A DNA stretch of 64,000 nucleotides from NCBI GenBank assembly GCA_019232985.1, contig JAFAMW010000048.1, forward strand, positions 69,304 through 133,303, given 5' to 3'. Under the pieces are notes generated by a model. It ran no database searches. It was not told the origin of the DNA and saw only the letters and a list, made by a program, of their open reading frames with translations. The DNA is from Roseateles sp. (GTDB lineage: Bacteria; Pseudomonadota; Gammaproteobacteria; Burkholderiales; Burkholderiaceae). How positions within the stretch are numbered: the stretch's first letter is position 1; each line of letters begins with the position of its first letter. The translations under genes and the position numbers were made by a program. Shown piece by piece: positions 31,201 through 42,494 of this stretch.

Positions 31201-31760
31201 TTCTCGATGCGCAGGTGAGCGACCTGATGGCAGCCATCACGACGCTGGAAGACGCGATCCACAAGATCGACCTGGAAACCCGCGACCTTCTGTCGGCGAC
31301 CTTCAACCAGGTCAACGAGCATTTCGGCCGCATGTTCCCCAGCCTGTTCGGCGGTGGCAATGCGCGCCTCGTGATGACGGGCGACGAGATTCTCGATGCC
31401 GGCGTGCAGGTCATGGCGCAGCCGCCGGGCAAGAAGAACAGCACCATCCACCTGCTGTCGGGCGGCGAGAAGGCCCTGACCGCGATTGCGCTGGTATTTG
31501 CGATCTTCCAGCTCAATCCGGCGCCGTTCTGCCTGCTGGACGAGGTGGATGCGCCCTTGGACGACGCCAATACCGGGCGTTATGCCAAGCTGGTGACCGA
31601 GATGAGCCGCGGAACGCAGTTCCTGTTCATCTCCCACAATAAGATCGCCATGGAAATGGCTGAACAACTGATTGGTGTGACCATGCAAGAGCAAGGTGTT
31701 TCGCGCATCGTGGCCGTCGATATGGAAGCCGCACTGGGCATGGCGGAGGCTTCGGTATGA
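28242..31760 (+). CDS. smc: Chromosome segregation protein SMC
   Basis: Dimeric condensin ATPase that compacts and separates chromosomes with ScpA/ScpB (not in window). The 1172-residue protein has the N-terminal Walker A GPNGCGKSN (residues 31-39). Two long coiled-coil arms flank a hinge around residues 505-650. The C-terminal head has the LSGGEKALT signature (from 1072), Walker B FCLLDEVDAPLDD and a D-loop. The zipA start overlaps its stop (ATGA). Confidence 0.97.
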   Translation: MRLNSIKLSGFKSFAEHTHFQLPGQLVGVVGPNGCGKSNIMDAVRWVLGESKASELRGESMQDVIFNGSGNRKPASRASVELVFSNEDARAGGQWNQFSEIAVKRVLTRDGGSSYFINNQPVRRRDVQDVFLGTGLGPRAYAIIGQGTINRILESKPEDLRMFLEEAAGVSKYKERRRETENRLKDTRENLTRVDDILRELNSNLERLERQAEVAATYRALQDSGTLKLHQLWFLKHRDATGEQARVQAEHAQAVNALEARMAELRHVEAELETVRQAHYAAGDELHASQGRMAEAQLEVSRLEERIRYVVEGRQRVEQRLIELQAQSRQWQDRAAQALADLEDVAVQMAQAEEQSEVLAAQAEEQATLLPGVEEALRQAQAKANEQRTQVNQVQQQIQVLAAESRNLDEQSRQLRNRRERLAAERQSLAAPDEAKLAELKFNSDAADEARDLLDAQLHELSEQAPALDETRRAAQLDANAQLSRQSDLSARQEALKALQEKVQTEGKLKPWLAKHGMDGMSGLWTRLHIETGWENALEAALRERMGALEVGRLETVRAFAQDAPPARLAFYSLPQPGIANSHNTLSRLSDLLRLEDAGLKALLNDWLEGVYTAFTLDEALAHRSKLTHGELIMTREGHAVSQFAVSFYAPDSESAGLLARAQEIENLGLELRAQQLIADEAKSRLVRAEAASSEASQRLAHLRRQAGEAQTRAHQLHVEWLRLSQQAQATGARREQLAEELAEIDAQAEDIQERRMVGEARFEELDLQLATAQERHAELEDAVIQAERRLGESRDQLRALERRAQEAQFSARGLAARRGELQRSIETAQSQVQVNTQSAQGLQGELDALNDTAAQAGLQEALALKLEREKELAGVRASYDDLSLRLRKADEQRLEFERSLEPLRERITKLQLEEQAAQLGGAQYMEQLTAAQVDLEQLARTIAEGEVKLYGLQGEIDRINRDIAALGAVNLAALDELTVARERKQFLDAQVSDLMAAITTLEDAIHKIDLETRDLLSATFNQVNEHFGRMFPSLFGGGNARLVMTGDEILDAGVQVMAQPPGKKNSTIHLLSGGEKALTAIALVFAIFQLNPAPFCLLDEVDAPLDDANTGRYAKLVTEMSRGTQFLFISHNKIAMEMAEQLIGVTMQEQGVSRIVAVDMEAALGMAEASV

Positions 31761-32818
31761 CCTTGACGGCGATGTTGGCCATCCTCGGTGGCCTGGTGTT
31801 GGCAGGTGTGATCGCGCATGGCGCCTGGACCGCGCGCAAGGCCGGCCCGCGCCGCGCCGACCCCCAGCTTGAACCGCAGATGAGCGGGCACGAGCCCGAC
31901 ATGGGCGAGGCCAAGGATGCGGTCTCGCAGGACTTTCAGGAAGACGACGCGGCAGACCCCTTGAAACCGTCGGCGCGGCCGCAGGCGCGCAAGCCCTCGA
32001 ACCGGGTCGACGCCTTGATCGACGCCATCGCAGTCATTTCCGTCGACGCACCGGTCAGCGGCGAGATGGCCATCTCGCACTTGCCCGGCAGCCGCCGGGC
32101 CGGCTCCAAGCCCTTTCACATCGAGGGCCTGAACGCCGAGAGCGGCGAGTGGGAATTGCCCCTGAAGGCCCGGCGCTACAGCGAATTCCAGGCCGGCGTG
32201 CAGATGGCCAACCGCAGCGGCGCGATGAACGAGATCGAGTATTCCGAATTCGTCCAGAAGGTGCAGGCCTTCAGCGACGGCGTGGGCGGCTTCGTGCAGT
32301 TCCCCGACATGCTGGAAGTGGTGGCGCACGCGCGTGAACTGGACCAGTTCGCCGGCGACCACGACGCGCAACTGGCGGTCCTGCTGCGCGCCCGCAATGC
32401 CTCCTGGACCCTGGGCTTCGTGCAGCAGATGGCCTTGCGGCACGGCTTCGTGCCGGGCGCCGTGCCCGGCCGCCTGGTGATGGCCGCCGACGAGGAGGGC
32501 GCGCCGCCCATCCTTTTGCTCAGCTTCGACGCCCAGGCCGCCCTGGCCGAAGACCCGCAGGCCTCGTCGCTGCGCGAGATCACGCTCTCGCTCGACGTAC
32601 CGCAAACGGCCGAGGCCCTGGAACCCTTCGGCACCTGGCAGGAATCCGCACGCGGCCTGGCGCGCGACTTGGAGGCCGACGTCTGCGACGACCGGGGCCA
32701 GGTCTTGAATCTGCACGCCTTCACCTCCATCGGCCAGGAACTCTCCACCCTCTACAAGGCCCTGGCCTCCCGCGATCTCGCCGCCGGCAGCCTGGCAGCA
32801 CGCCGCCTGTTCAGTTAA
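31757..32818 (+). CDS. zipA: Cell division protein ZipA
   Basis: Inner-membrane protein that binds FtsZ. The 353-residue product has one N-terminal membrane helix (residues 4-24), a Pro/Ala/Lys linker and a C-terminal FtsZ-binding domain from about residue 110 (GWTLGFV-like blocks and the NLHAFTSIGQELSTLYKAL end). Sequence similarity is weak, as is usual for betaproteobacterial ZipA, but position between smc and ligA is the family's conserved location. It overlaps smc by 4 bases. Confidence 0.85.
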   Translation: MTLTAMLAILGGLVLAGVIAHGAWTARKAGPRRADPQLEPQMSGHEPDMGEAKDAVSQDFQEDDAADPLKPSARPQARKPSNRVDALIDAIAVISVDAPVSGEMAISHLPGSRRAGSKPFHIEGLNAESGEWELPLKARRYSEFQAGVQMANRSGAMNEIEYSEFVQKVQAFSDGVGGFVQFPDMLEVVAHARELDQFAGDHDAQLAVLLRARNASWTLGFVQQMALRHGFVPGAVPGRLVMAADEEGAPPILLLSFDAQAALAEDPQASSLREITLSLDVPQTAEALEPFGTWQESARGLARDLEADVCDDRGQVLNLHAFTSIGQELSTLYKALASRDLAAGSLAARRLFS

Positions 32819-32828
32819 ATCGGACGCG

Positions 32829-32936
32829 CCTCCAGGGAGGCCCGCCGGGCCGACACCCCAGCAGACGCCGCGGATCCGGCTCTGCCGGTCCGCCGTCGTC
32901 GCCCCCTTGAGGGGGAAGCGCTCCGCGCTTCCGGGG
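32829..32936. repeat. Array of four short hairpins between zipA and slyX
   Basis: In the 122-base gap between convergent genes: CCTCC/GGAGG (32829-32840), GGCCC/GGGCC (32839-32851), CCCCC/GGGGG with loop TTGA (32902-32915) and GGAAGCGC/GCGCTTCC (32914-32932, 8 bp, loop TCC). The last two overlap and look like an intergenic repeat of the kind common in Burkholderiales. Likely bidirectional terminator or REP-like element. Confidence 0.6.
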
Positions 32937-32940
32937 TGGT

Positions 32941-33171
32941 TCAATAGTGCGGCGGCAGCTCGTCCCGCAAGCTCTTGAACGGGGCCGCGCCGCCATCCTC
33001 GCTGCGTTCGCGCAACTGGCTCAATTCGCGGATCAGGGCGTCGATCTGCTGTTGCTGCCGGGCGATGATCTGGTTCAGGTGGTCCAGCAGGTCCTCGCTG
33101 AAGCTGGCCTTGATTTCCAGCTCGGTGATGCGTTGTTCAAGCCTTGTTTCAGGCGGGTGTTGGGCGTCCAT
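32941..33171 (-). CDS. slyX: SlyX family protein
   Basis: A 76-residue soluble protein, almost entirely one coiled coil (LEQRITELEIKASFSEDLLDHLNQIIARQQQQID), with the family's diagnostic C-terminus DELPPHY. Function of SlyX is unknown. It converges on zipA and is divergent from the CorC-like gene by 59 bases. Confidence 0.92.
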   Translation of the reverse strand: MDAQHPPETRLEQRITELEIKASFSEDLLDHLNQIIARQQQQIDALIRELSQLRERSEDGGAAPFKSLRDELPPHY

Positions 33172-33230
33172 GCCGATATTAGAACCGAGCGGCGCACGTT
33201 AATATCATCGCTTCCTGTGGGAATTGCCCA

Positions 33231-36693
<3,463 letters not shown>

Positions 36694-36880
36694 TTCAGCA
36701 CTTTGTGACCCTTGCGACGGGTTCGCAGGCGATCCCTGTGCGATCTCCCCCTTGAAGTGTTCGCAAGGTCTCGCGAACTGAAGCGTGTCGCGGTTTGTCC
36801 TCACTGTTGGCCGGTGCATTGCCCCTTAGCATACGCGCACCTTTTCGACGAAAAGGCTCGTTCACAAGGAGCATCGATTC

Positions 36881-37564
36881 ATGAACCGATATGCAGCTGA
36901 ATTTGTAGGCACCTTCTGGTTGGTCTTGGGCGGATGCGGCAGCGCCGTGCTGGCTGCCGCTTTTCCTGGCGTGGGCATCGGCCTGCTTGGCGTGTCGCTG
37001 GCCTTTGGCCTGACCGTGCTGACCATGGCGTTCGCCATTGGTCACATCAGCGGCTGCCACCTCAATCCGGCGGTATCCGTCGGCTTGTGGAGCGCAGGAC
37101 GCTTTCCCAGCAAGGACTTGCTGCCCTACATCGCGGCGCAGGTGTTGGGCGGCATCGCCGGCGCGGGCATCCTGTACCTGATTGCCAGCGGCAAGGCTGG
37201 CTTCGACGCCAGCGCGGGTTTTGCGTCGAACGGCTTCGGGGCGCATTCTCCCGGCGGCTACTCGATGACGGCAGCCCTGACCTGCGAGTTGGTGATGACG
37301 GCGATGTTCCTGGTCATCATCCTGGGCGCGACCGATGCCGACGCGCCGGCCGGCTTTGCCCCGATTGCGATCGGCCTGGGCCTGACGCTGATCCACCTGA
37401 TCAGCATCCCGGTCACCAACACCTCCGTCAATCCGGCGCGCAGCACGGGCGTGGCCTTGTTCGCCGGCGGCTGGGCCGTCGAGCAGCTCTGGGCCTTCTG
37501 GGTTGCACCGATCCTGGGCGCTGTACTCGGCGCAGGCGTCTACCGGATCATCAAATCGCGCTGA
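36881..37564 (+). CDS. aqpZ: Aquaporin Z
   Basis: Inner-membrane water channel of 227 residues with six helices and two half-helices carrying NPA (residues 62-64) and NPAR (184-187). The constriction residues read as F43, H172, T181 and R187, the water-selective set rather than the glycerol one. The ATG follows AAGGAG. The 187-base gap above it holds no gene; it has a 7-bp hairpin (CCTTTTC 36840-36846 with GAAAAGG 36850-36856) in the probable leader. Confidence 0.96.
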   Translation: MNRYAAEFVGTFWLVLGGCGSAVLAAAFPGVGIGLLGVSLAFGLTVLTMAFAIGHISGCHLNPAVSVGLWSAGRFPSKDLLPYIAAQVLGGIAGAGILYLIASGKAGFDASAGFASNGFGAHSPGGYSMTAALTCELVMTAMFLVIILGATDADAPAGFAPIAIGLGLTLIHLISIPVTNTSVNPARSTGVALFAGGWAVEQLWAFWVAPILGAVLGAGVYRIIKSR

Positions 37565-37576
37565 GTCCGGTCTTGG

Positions 37577-38464
37577 TCAGGACGCAGTCCTGAACAGCAG
37601 GCGCGGCGTGACCAGACCCACGGCCAGGGCCGTGCCTGCCAGCACCACAAGGCAACCGATCAAGGCGTGTAGGTCCAGCGATTCCGCCAGGAACATGAAG
37701 CCCCAGAGGTGCGCAAAGACCGGGATCAGGAAGGTCACGGCCATGGCATTGCTGGCGCCCACTCGCTGGATCAGCCGGAAATAGAGCAGGTAGGCCACGC
37801 CCGAGCACAAAATGGCCAGCATGGCCACGCAGAACCAGGCCAGGGCAGGCGGCGGCGTGTCGGGCCAGTTGATGCCGGCCGGTATGCCCAGCATCAAGGC
37901 TGCGGCCACCTGGCTGCCGGTGGCAACGCTCAGGGGGCTGGCCCGGTTCAGGTGCTTGCGGCTGTAGTTGCCGGCAATGCCATAGCACAGCGCCGCGCCC
38001 AGGCAGGCCACGATGGCCCAGCCGCTGCCGCCCGGCTTGAAGCTCGCATGGTCCCAGGCCAGGAACACCACGCCTGAAAACGCCAGCACCATGCCCACGA
38101 TCCGGCTCGCACTCAGCGCCTGCGACAGCCACACCCAGGCCACCAGCGCACCCCACAAGGGCGTGGTGGCGTTGAGGATGCTGGACATGCCGGCCGTGAT
38201 CGACATGGCAGCGTAGGCGAACAAGGCAAAGGGCAGGGCGCTGTTGAGCAGGCCCACGACGGCCAGCGGCCGCCATTCCTGCCTCAGCACCTGCAGGCCC
38301 TGCCTGTGCCACAGGATGGGCATCAGGAAGATGCTGGCGCCGGCCACCCGCAGGGTCGCCATGGCCAGCGGGCCGAATGCATGCACCGACAGGCGCATGA
38401 AGAGGAAGGAAGCGCCCCAGATGGCGGCGAGCACGAGGAGTTCCAGCAGGTCCTTGGGTTTCAT
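37577..38464 (-). CDS. EamA/DMT family permease
   Basis: The 295-residue inner-membrane protein has ten predicted helices in two EamA repeats (first from LVLAAIWGASFLFMRL, second from WAIVACLGAALCYGIAGN). The family exports metabolites or amino acids with a proton; the substrate cannot be assigned. It converges on aqpZ with a 12-base gap and lies 21 bases after ogt on the same strand. Confidence 0.9.
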   Translation of the reverse strand: MKPKDLLELLVLAAIWGASFLFMRLSVHAFGPLAMATLRVAGASIFLMPILWHRQGLQVLRQEWRPLAVVGLLNSALPFALFAYAAMSITAGMSSILNATTPLWGALVAWVWLSQALSASRIVGMVLAFSGVVFLAWDHASFKPGGSGWAIVACLGAALCYGIAGNYSRKHLNRASPLSVATGSQVAAALMLGIPAGINWPDTPPPALAWFCVAMLAILCSGVAYLLYFRLIQRVGASNAMAVTFLIPVFAHLWGFMFLAESLDLHALIGCLVVLAGTALAVGLVTPRLLFRTAS

Positions 38465-38485
38465 GGGTACAGGTCGTTGGAGGGG

Positions 38486-39007
38486 TCAGGGAGTGTCCTT
38501 GTAGCGGACACCTTCGAGTTGCAGCAGAAAGCGCTTGCGGGGCAGGCCGCCGTCGTAACCGGTCAGTGCCAGCGTCTGGCCCAGCACGCGATGGCAGGGA
38601 ATCAGGATGGAAATCGGATTGCGGCCCACGGCGACGCCGACGGCGCGCTGGGCGTTGGGACGGCCCAGGTGATTCGCGATCTGTCCGTAGCTGCAATGGC
38701 CGCCATCGGGAATGCTGCGCAGCGCCTGCCAGACGGCGCGCTGGAATTCCGTGCCCTGCGGCGCCATGGGCAGGTCGCGCGGCAGGCCCTGGCCTTTGAA
38801 GTAAGCGCCCAGCGCGGCGCGGGTTTGGTCGAAAAGTTCGTCATCCTCATGGACGGGCGCCGCGAGCGTGCCCGGATGGTGGCGTTGGTCATCGAACCAT
38901 AAGCCGCAAAGGCCTTGCGCGTTCCGGGCCATCATCATGGGCCCCAGGGGCGTGTGGACATGCGCTTGGCAAATTGCGTCGTTCATAGGGGTGTGAGGCA
39001 TGTTCAT
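38486..39007 (-). CDS. ogt: Methylated-DNA--protein-cysteine methyltransferase
   Basis: Suicide repair protein that takes the methyl group from O6-methylguanine. The acceptor is C138 in the invariant PCHRV motif, preceded by the helix-turn-helix block YGQIANHLGRPNAQRAVGVAVGRNP. Length is 173 residues. Its start overlaps the stop of the Ada/AlkA fusion (ATGA), so the two alkylation-repair genes are translationally coupled. Confidence 0.95.
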   Translation of the reverse strand: MNMPHTPMNDAICQAHVHTPLGPMMMARNAQGLCGLWFDDQRHHPGTLAAPVHEDDELFDQTRAALGAYFKGQGLPRDLPMAPQGTEFQRAVWQALRSIPDGGHCSYGQIANHLGRPNAQRAVGVAVGRNPISILIPCHRVLGQTLALTGYDGGLPRKRFLLQLEGVRYKDTP

Positions 39008-40566
39008 GATGTTTGCGCCAGGGCCTGGCGCCAGAGCTGCAGCACCGCGTAGCTGCGATAAGGGCGAAAAGACTCGGCCATCCGGGCCACCTGTCCGGGC
39101 GGACTCTTCTGGCCGGGCGGACTGAGCTGCTTTTGCAGCACCACGTCGCCAGGCGGGAACAGATCGGGCCAGCTCCAGCCCCGCATCAGCATGTACTGCG
39201 CCGTCCAGGGCCCCAGCCCCGGCAGGGACTGCAATTCTGCCAGCGCCTCGTCAACCTTGCCCTGGCCTTGCGGCTCAAGCTGGGCGTACTGCAAGGTGGG
39301 CCAGCGACGGGCAATGGCGCGCAGGCATTCGGCCCGCTGGCGGATGATGCCGAGTTCGGCAATGTCTTCCACCCTTGCGTCAGCCACGCGTGCCGGACTG
39401 GGGAACAGGAGCGCCACGCCTTCGGGCCTGATTTCCCGGGTCTCCAGCGGTTCGCCAAAGCGGCAGACGAAACGGGTCGACAGCGTCCGCGCTGCCGCCA
39501 CGGTGACCTGCTGGCCCAGCACGGCACGGACCGCGAGCTCGAAGCGGTCGGTGCAACCCGGCAGGCGCAAGCCCACGGTCGGTGCGGCCAAAGACGCCAG
39601 GCTCAGGGCAATGGCCTCGGGCTCAGCGTCCAGGTCCAGCCAGCGGCGTACCAAGGGCAGGACTTGCGCGATCGCGGGCCAGAGGCTGTCCGACAGCGTC
39701 AGGTGCATCTGCGCCTTGCCCAGCGGAAAGTGCGCGCGGATCCAACCCTGGCGCACTTGCGGGCCTGTCGCCACGGCCAGGCTGCGCGACACTGTGAGCG
39801 TCTGCAGATCCACCGCCTCCACGCCCGGGATGGCGCGGGCGGCAAAGAACTCCAGCAAGGCTTGCGCGTTCAGCGGCGGGCGGTAATCGAGGCGCAAGGT
39901 CTGTTGCTCAGGCTGCTTGGCTGAAGAGGCAGTGGGGTGGGTTTCCTTCATGGCCCTGAGGCGGGTGGGGGGCATTCGGTACTGGTGCAGGAACGCGTCG
40001 TTGAAGCGCCGCAGGCTCTTGAAACCCGACGCCAGGGCAATGTCCAGCACCGGCCGCGTGGTGTCAGTCAGCAGGGCCTTGGCCAGCAGGAGGCGCTGGG
40101 TCTGCAGATAGTGCAGCGGCGACACGCCGAACGTGGCGGCGAAGATGCGGCGCAAATGGCGGCTGCTGATGCCCAGGCGGGCCGCCACGGACTCCGTCAC
40201 GGCGCACTCGGGCCTTGACGCGTCGTCGGATTCCGCTATATGGGCCGTCAGCGCGCAGGCGGCCTGGTGCGCGAGCTGGCCGGACGCATCCATGGTGCTC
40301 CAGACCGGCTGGGTGGCGCGCGGCGCCAGTTCGGGCCGGCATTTCATGCAGGGCCTGTAGCCCGCGTTTTCAGCCTGGCTGGCGTTGAGAAAGAACGAGC
40401 AGTTCTCGCGTTTGGGCGTGCGCACGCGGCAGATGGGGCGGCAGTAGATGCCCGTCGAGCTGACGCCCACGAACCAGTGCCCGTCGAAGCGCGAGTCGCG
40501 TGCGCGCAAGGCGGGGTAGCAATGGTCGGCGTCGAGCGGGGTGACGAGGGCGTGGGCGGAAGGCAT
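39004..40566 (-). CDS. Ada N-terminal regulator fused to AlkA DNA glycosylase
   Basis: The 520-residue protein starts with the Ada zinc domain: C42, C46, C73 and C76 in YCRPICR and RPCMKC, where C42 is the methylphosphotriester acceptor. An AraC-type helix-turn-helix follows (about 100-205), then AlkA (about 225-520) with the helix-hairpin-helix LPGLGPWTA and catalytic Asp474 (FPPGDVVL). It should sense methylated DNA, activate transcription and excise 3-methyladenine; O6 repair is supplied by Ogt next door. A short internal repeat SPPGQK-SPPGQ (482-492) extends the loop after the catalytic Asp. Confidence 0.93.
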   Translation of the reverse strand: MPSAHALVTPLDADHCYPALRARDSRFDGHWFVGVSSTGIYCRPICRVRTPKRENCSFFLNASQAENAGYRPCMKCRPELAPRATQPVWSTMDASGQLAHQAACALTAHIAESDDASRPECAVTESVAARLGISSRHLRRIFAATFGVSPLHYLQTQRLLLAKALLTDTTRPVLDIALASGFKSLRRFNDAFLHQYRMPPTRLRAMKETHPTASSAKQPEQQTLRLDYRPPLNAQALLEFFAARAIPGVEAVDLQTLTVSRSLAVATGPQVRQGWIRAHFPLGKAQMHLTLSDSLWPAIAQVLPLVRRWLDLDAEPEAIALSLASLAAPTVGLRLPGCTDRFELAVRAVLGQQVTVAAARTLSTRFVCRFGEPLETREIRPEGVALLFPSPARVADARVEDIAELGIIRQRAECLRAIARRWPTLQYAQLEPQGQGKVDEALAELQSLPGLGPWTAQYMLMRGWSWPDLFPPGDVVLQKQLSPPGQKSPPGQVARMAESFRPYRSYAVLQLWRQALAQTS

Positions 40567-40722
40567 GCCTGAATCATAGGTTGGCAGCCCAAGCCGGCTG
40601 GCCGGATTCGGACATATCCCTGATCATGGATGTCAAGCTACAGCTAGTTCGGGGGCGGGAGCTGACCGGCAGGTATTGAGCGATCCCCCAGGAGAGCTCT
40701 GGCACGACGAACAGCATCTTCA

Positions 40723-40747
40723 AGCTTGAAGTGCGCTCCAATGTCAA
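40723..40747 (-). promoter_or_regulatory. MerR-type operator/promoter relic
   Basis: Reading left, TTGACA (40747-40742) is followed by a 19-base spacer holding the near-palindrome TTGGAGCGCACTTCAA (40741-40726) and then TGAAGA in the -10 place. A 19-base spacer with a dyad is the hallmark of MerR-family promoters, but the -10 is poor. It lies between the merR-like remnant and the ada-alkA gene. The rest of 40567-41070, apart from the remnant, holds no gene I can support. Confidence 0.5.
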
Positions 40748-40786
40748 GCCTGTTTCAAATCCGGTAGCCACGAGGACCTCGACGCC

Positions 40787-40975
40787 ATGCGAATCGGACA
40801 GCTATGCGCCGCCACCGGCATCAGCCGGGGGACACCTTGCGCTTCTACGAGAAGCGCGGACTGCTGGTGTCCCGCAGGCTGGATAACGGTTATCGGGACT
40901 ATCCGCCCGATGTCATCGATTGGCTCAGGTACTTGCGCACGGTGCAGGCGCTGGGAAGCGATGCGCCAAGGCTAG
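40787..40975 (+). pseudogene. MerR-family regulator remnant (frameshifted, truncated)
   Basis: The first 14 codons read MRIGQLCAATGISR, a MerR helix-turn-helix start. At a run of five G (about 40827-40831) the match moves to another frame, which continues DTLRFYEKRGLLVSRRLDNGYRDYPPDVIDWLRYLRTVQALG. Two extra G or one missing G in the run would explain this. After about 40960 the similarity stops, so the effector domain is missing. It is a decayed regulator gene unless the G-run is a sequencing error, and even then it is truncated. Confidence 0.8.
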
Positions 40976-41070
40976 GGCTACAGGGGCGTCCGAGATGCCT
41001 ACAATCGCCCCCGGCAACACGATCTCAATTCGTCGCAGCATGCCGCTGCATTAACGCTCTCAGGGAAACC

Positions 41071-42459
41071 ATGCAAGTTCACGCATCCATTTTCAAGGCC
41101 TATGACATCCGTGGCGTGGTCGGACAGACCTTGAACGAAGAGTTGGCCGAGCACCTGGGCCGCGCGTTCGGCACCGAGGCCGTGAAACTCGGCGAAAAGG
41201 CCGTGGCGGTCGGGCGCGACGGACGGCTTTCGGGTCCGGGCCTGGTGGCAGCCCTGATCCGCGGACTGCAATCGACCGGACTGGACGTCGTGGACATCGG
41301 CGCGGTGACCACGCCCATGCTGTATTACGTGGCGGCGACGCGCGGGCGGCACGGCTGCAACTCTGGCATCCAGGTCACGGGCAGCCACAATCCCAAGGAC
41401 TACAACGGCTTCAAGATGGTGCTCAAGGGCGCCGCCGTCTACGGCGAGCAGATCCAGGGCCTGCGCCGCCGCATCGAGGCCGAAGACTACGTGAGCCGCA
41501 AGGGCCGCGTGGGCCACATGGACATCGTGGCCGAGTACACGCACCGCATCGTGTCGGACTGCAGATTAGCCCGGCCCATGAAGATCGTGGTCGACTCCGG
41601 CAACGGCATTCCGGGGGCGACGGCGCCAGCCATCCTGCGCGCACTGGGTTGCGAGGTGGTCGACATCTACTCCAAGGTCGACGGCGATTTCCCCAACCAC
41701 CATCCCGATCCTTCGCGGCCAGAGAACCTGGAAGACCTCAAGCGCATCGTGCACGCCTGCGACGCCGAGCTGGGCCTGGCCTTCGACGGCGACGGCGACC
41801 GGCTGGGCATTGTCACCAAGGACGGCGAGATGATCATGCCGGACCGCCAGATCATGCTGATCGCCAAGGACATCCTGGCGCGCCAGCCCGGCGCCCAGAT
41901 CATCTTCGACGTCAAGTGCACGCAGCGCCTGGCGCCCTGGATCCGCGAACACGGCGGCAAGCCGCTGATGTGGATGACCGGCCATTCGCTGGCCAAGGCC
42001 AAGCTCAAGGAGACCGGTGCGCCGCTGGCTGGCGAACTGTCGGGCCACATCTTCTTTGCGGAGCGCTGGTACGGCTTCGACGACGCCATGTACACGGCCG
42101 CGCGCATGCTCGAGATTCTCTCGCGCGTGGCCGACCCGAGCACCTTGCTCAAGAGCCTGCCCACCAGCTTCAACACGCCCGAGCTGAACGTGCCCTGCGC
42201 CGAAGGCGAGCACCATGCCGTGGTCAAGAAGCTGCTGGAAGTGGCCGAGTTCCCGACTGCCAAGGAGTTGGTGACCATCGACGGCCTGCGCGTCGAGTAC
42301 GACGACGGTTTCGGCCTGGTGCGCGCGTCCAACACCACGCCAGTGCTGGTGCTGCGCTTCGAAGGCCATACGCCGCAGGCGCTGGAGCGCATCCAGAGTG
42401 AAGTGCTGGCACAGCTCAAGCGCGTCAAGCCGGATGCCACCTTTGCCGCCGGTCACTGA
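41071..42459 (+). CDS. Phosphomannomutase/phosphoglucomutase
   Basis: Interconverts hexose 6- and 1-phosphates for LPS and exopolysaccharide precursors. The 462-residue AlgC-type enzyme has the phosphoserine loop TGSHNP (S105), the metal loop DGDGDR (239-244), the sugar loop GELSGH and the C-terminal phosphate loop VRASNTTP. The start is ATG 41071 behind AGGGA. The frame is open further upstream only because it runs into the merR remnant. It precedes waaA. Confidence 0.93.
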   Translation: MQVHASIFKAYDIRGVVGQTLNEELAEHLGRAFGTEAVKLGEKAVAVGRDGRLSGPGLVAALIRGLQSTGLDVVDIGAVTTPMLYYVAATRGRHGCNSGIQVTGSHNPKDYNGFKMVLKGAAVYGEQIQGLRRRIEAEDYVSRKGRVGHMDIVAEYTHRIVSDCRLARPMKIVVDSGNGIPGATAPAILRALGCEVVDIYSKVDGDFPNHHPDPSRPENLEDLKRIVHACDAELGLAFDGDGDRLGIVTKDGEMIMPDRQIMLIAKDILARQPGAQIIFDVKCTQRLAPWIREHGGKPLMWMTGHSLAKAKLKETGAPLAGELSGHIFFAERWYGFDDAMYTAARMLEILSRVADPSTLLKSLPTSFNTPELNVPCAEGEHHAVVKKLLEVAEFPTAKELVTIDGLRVEYDDGFGLVRASNTTPVLVLRFEGHTPQALERIQSEVLAQLKRVKPDATFAAGH

Positions 42460-42494
42460 GTCCATCCAGAGCCGGTTTGAGGTCTGAACCGCAG

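Noticed and set aside
40574..40771. Short minus-strand frame (65 codons) near the MerR-like operator, considered as a lost target gene
   Set aside because: No signal peptide, metal-binding or transporter motif and no similarity recognised; it overlaps the putative operator itself.
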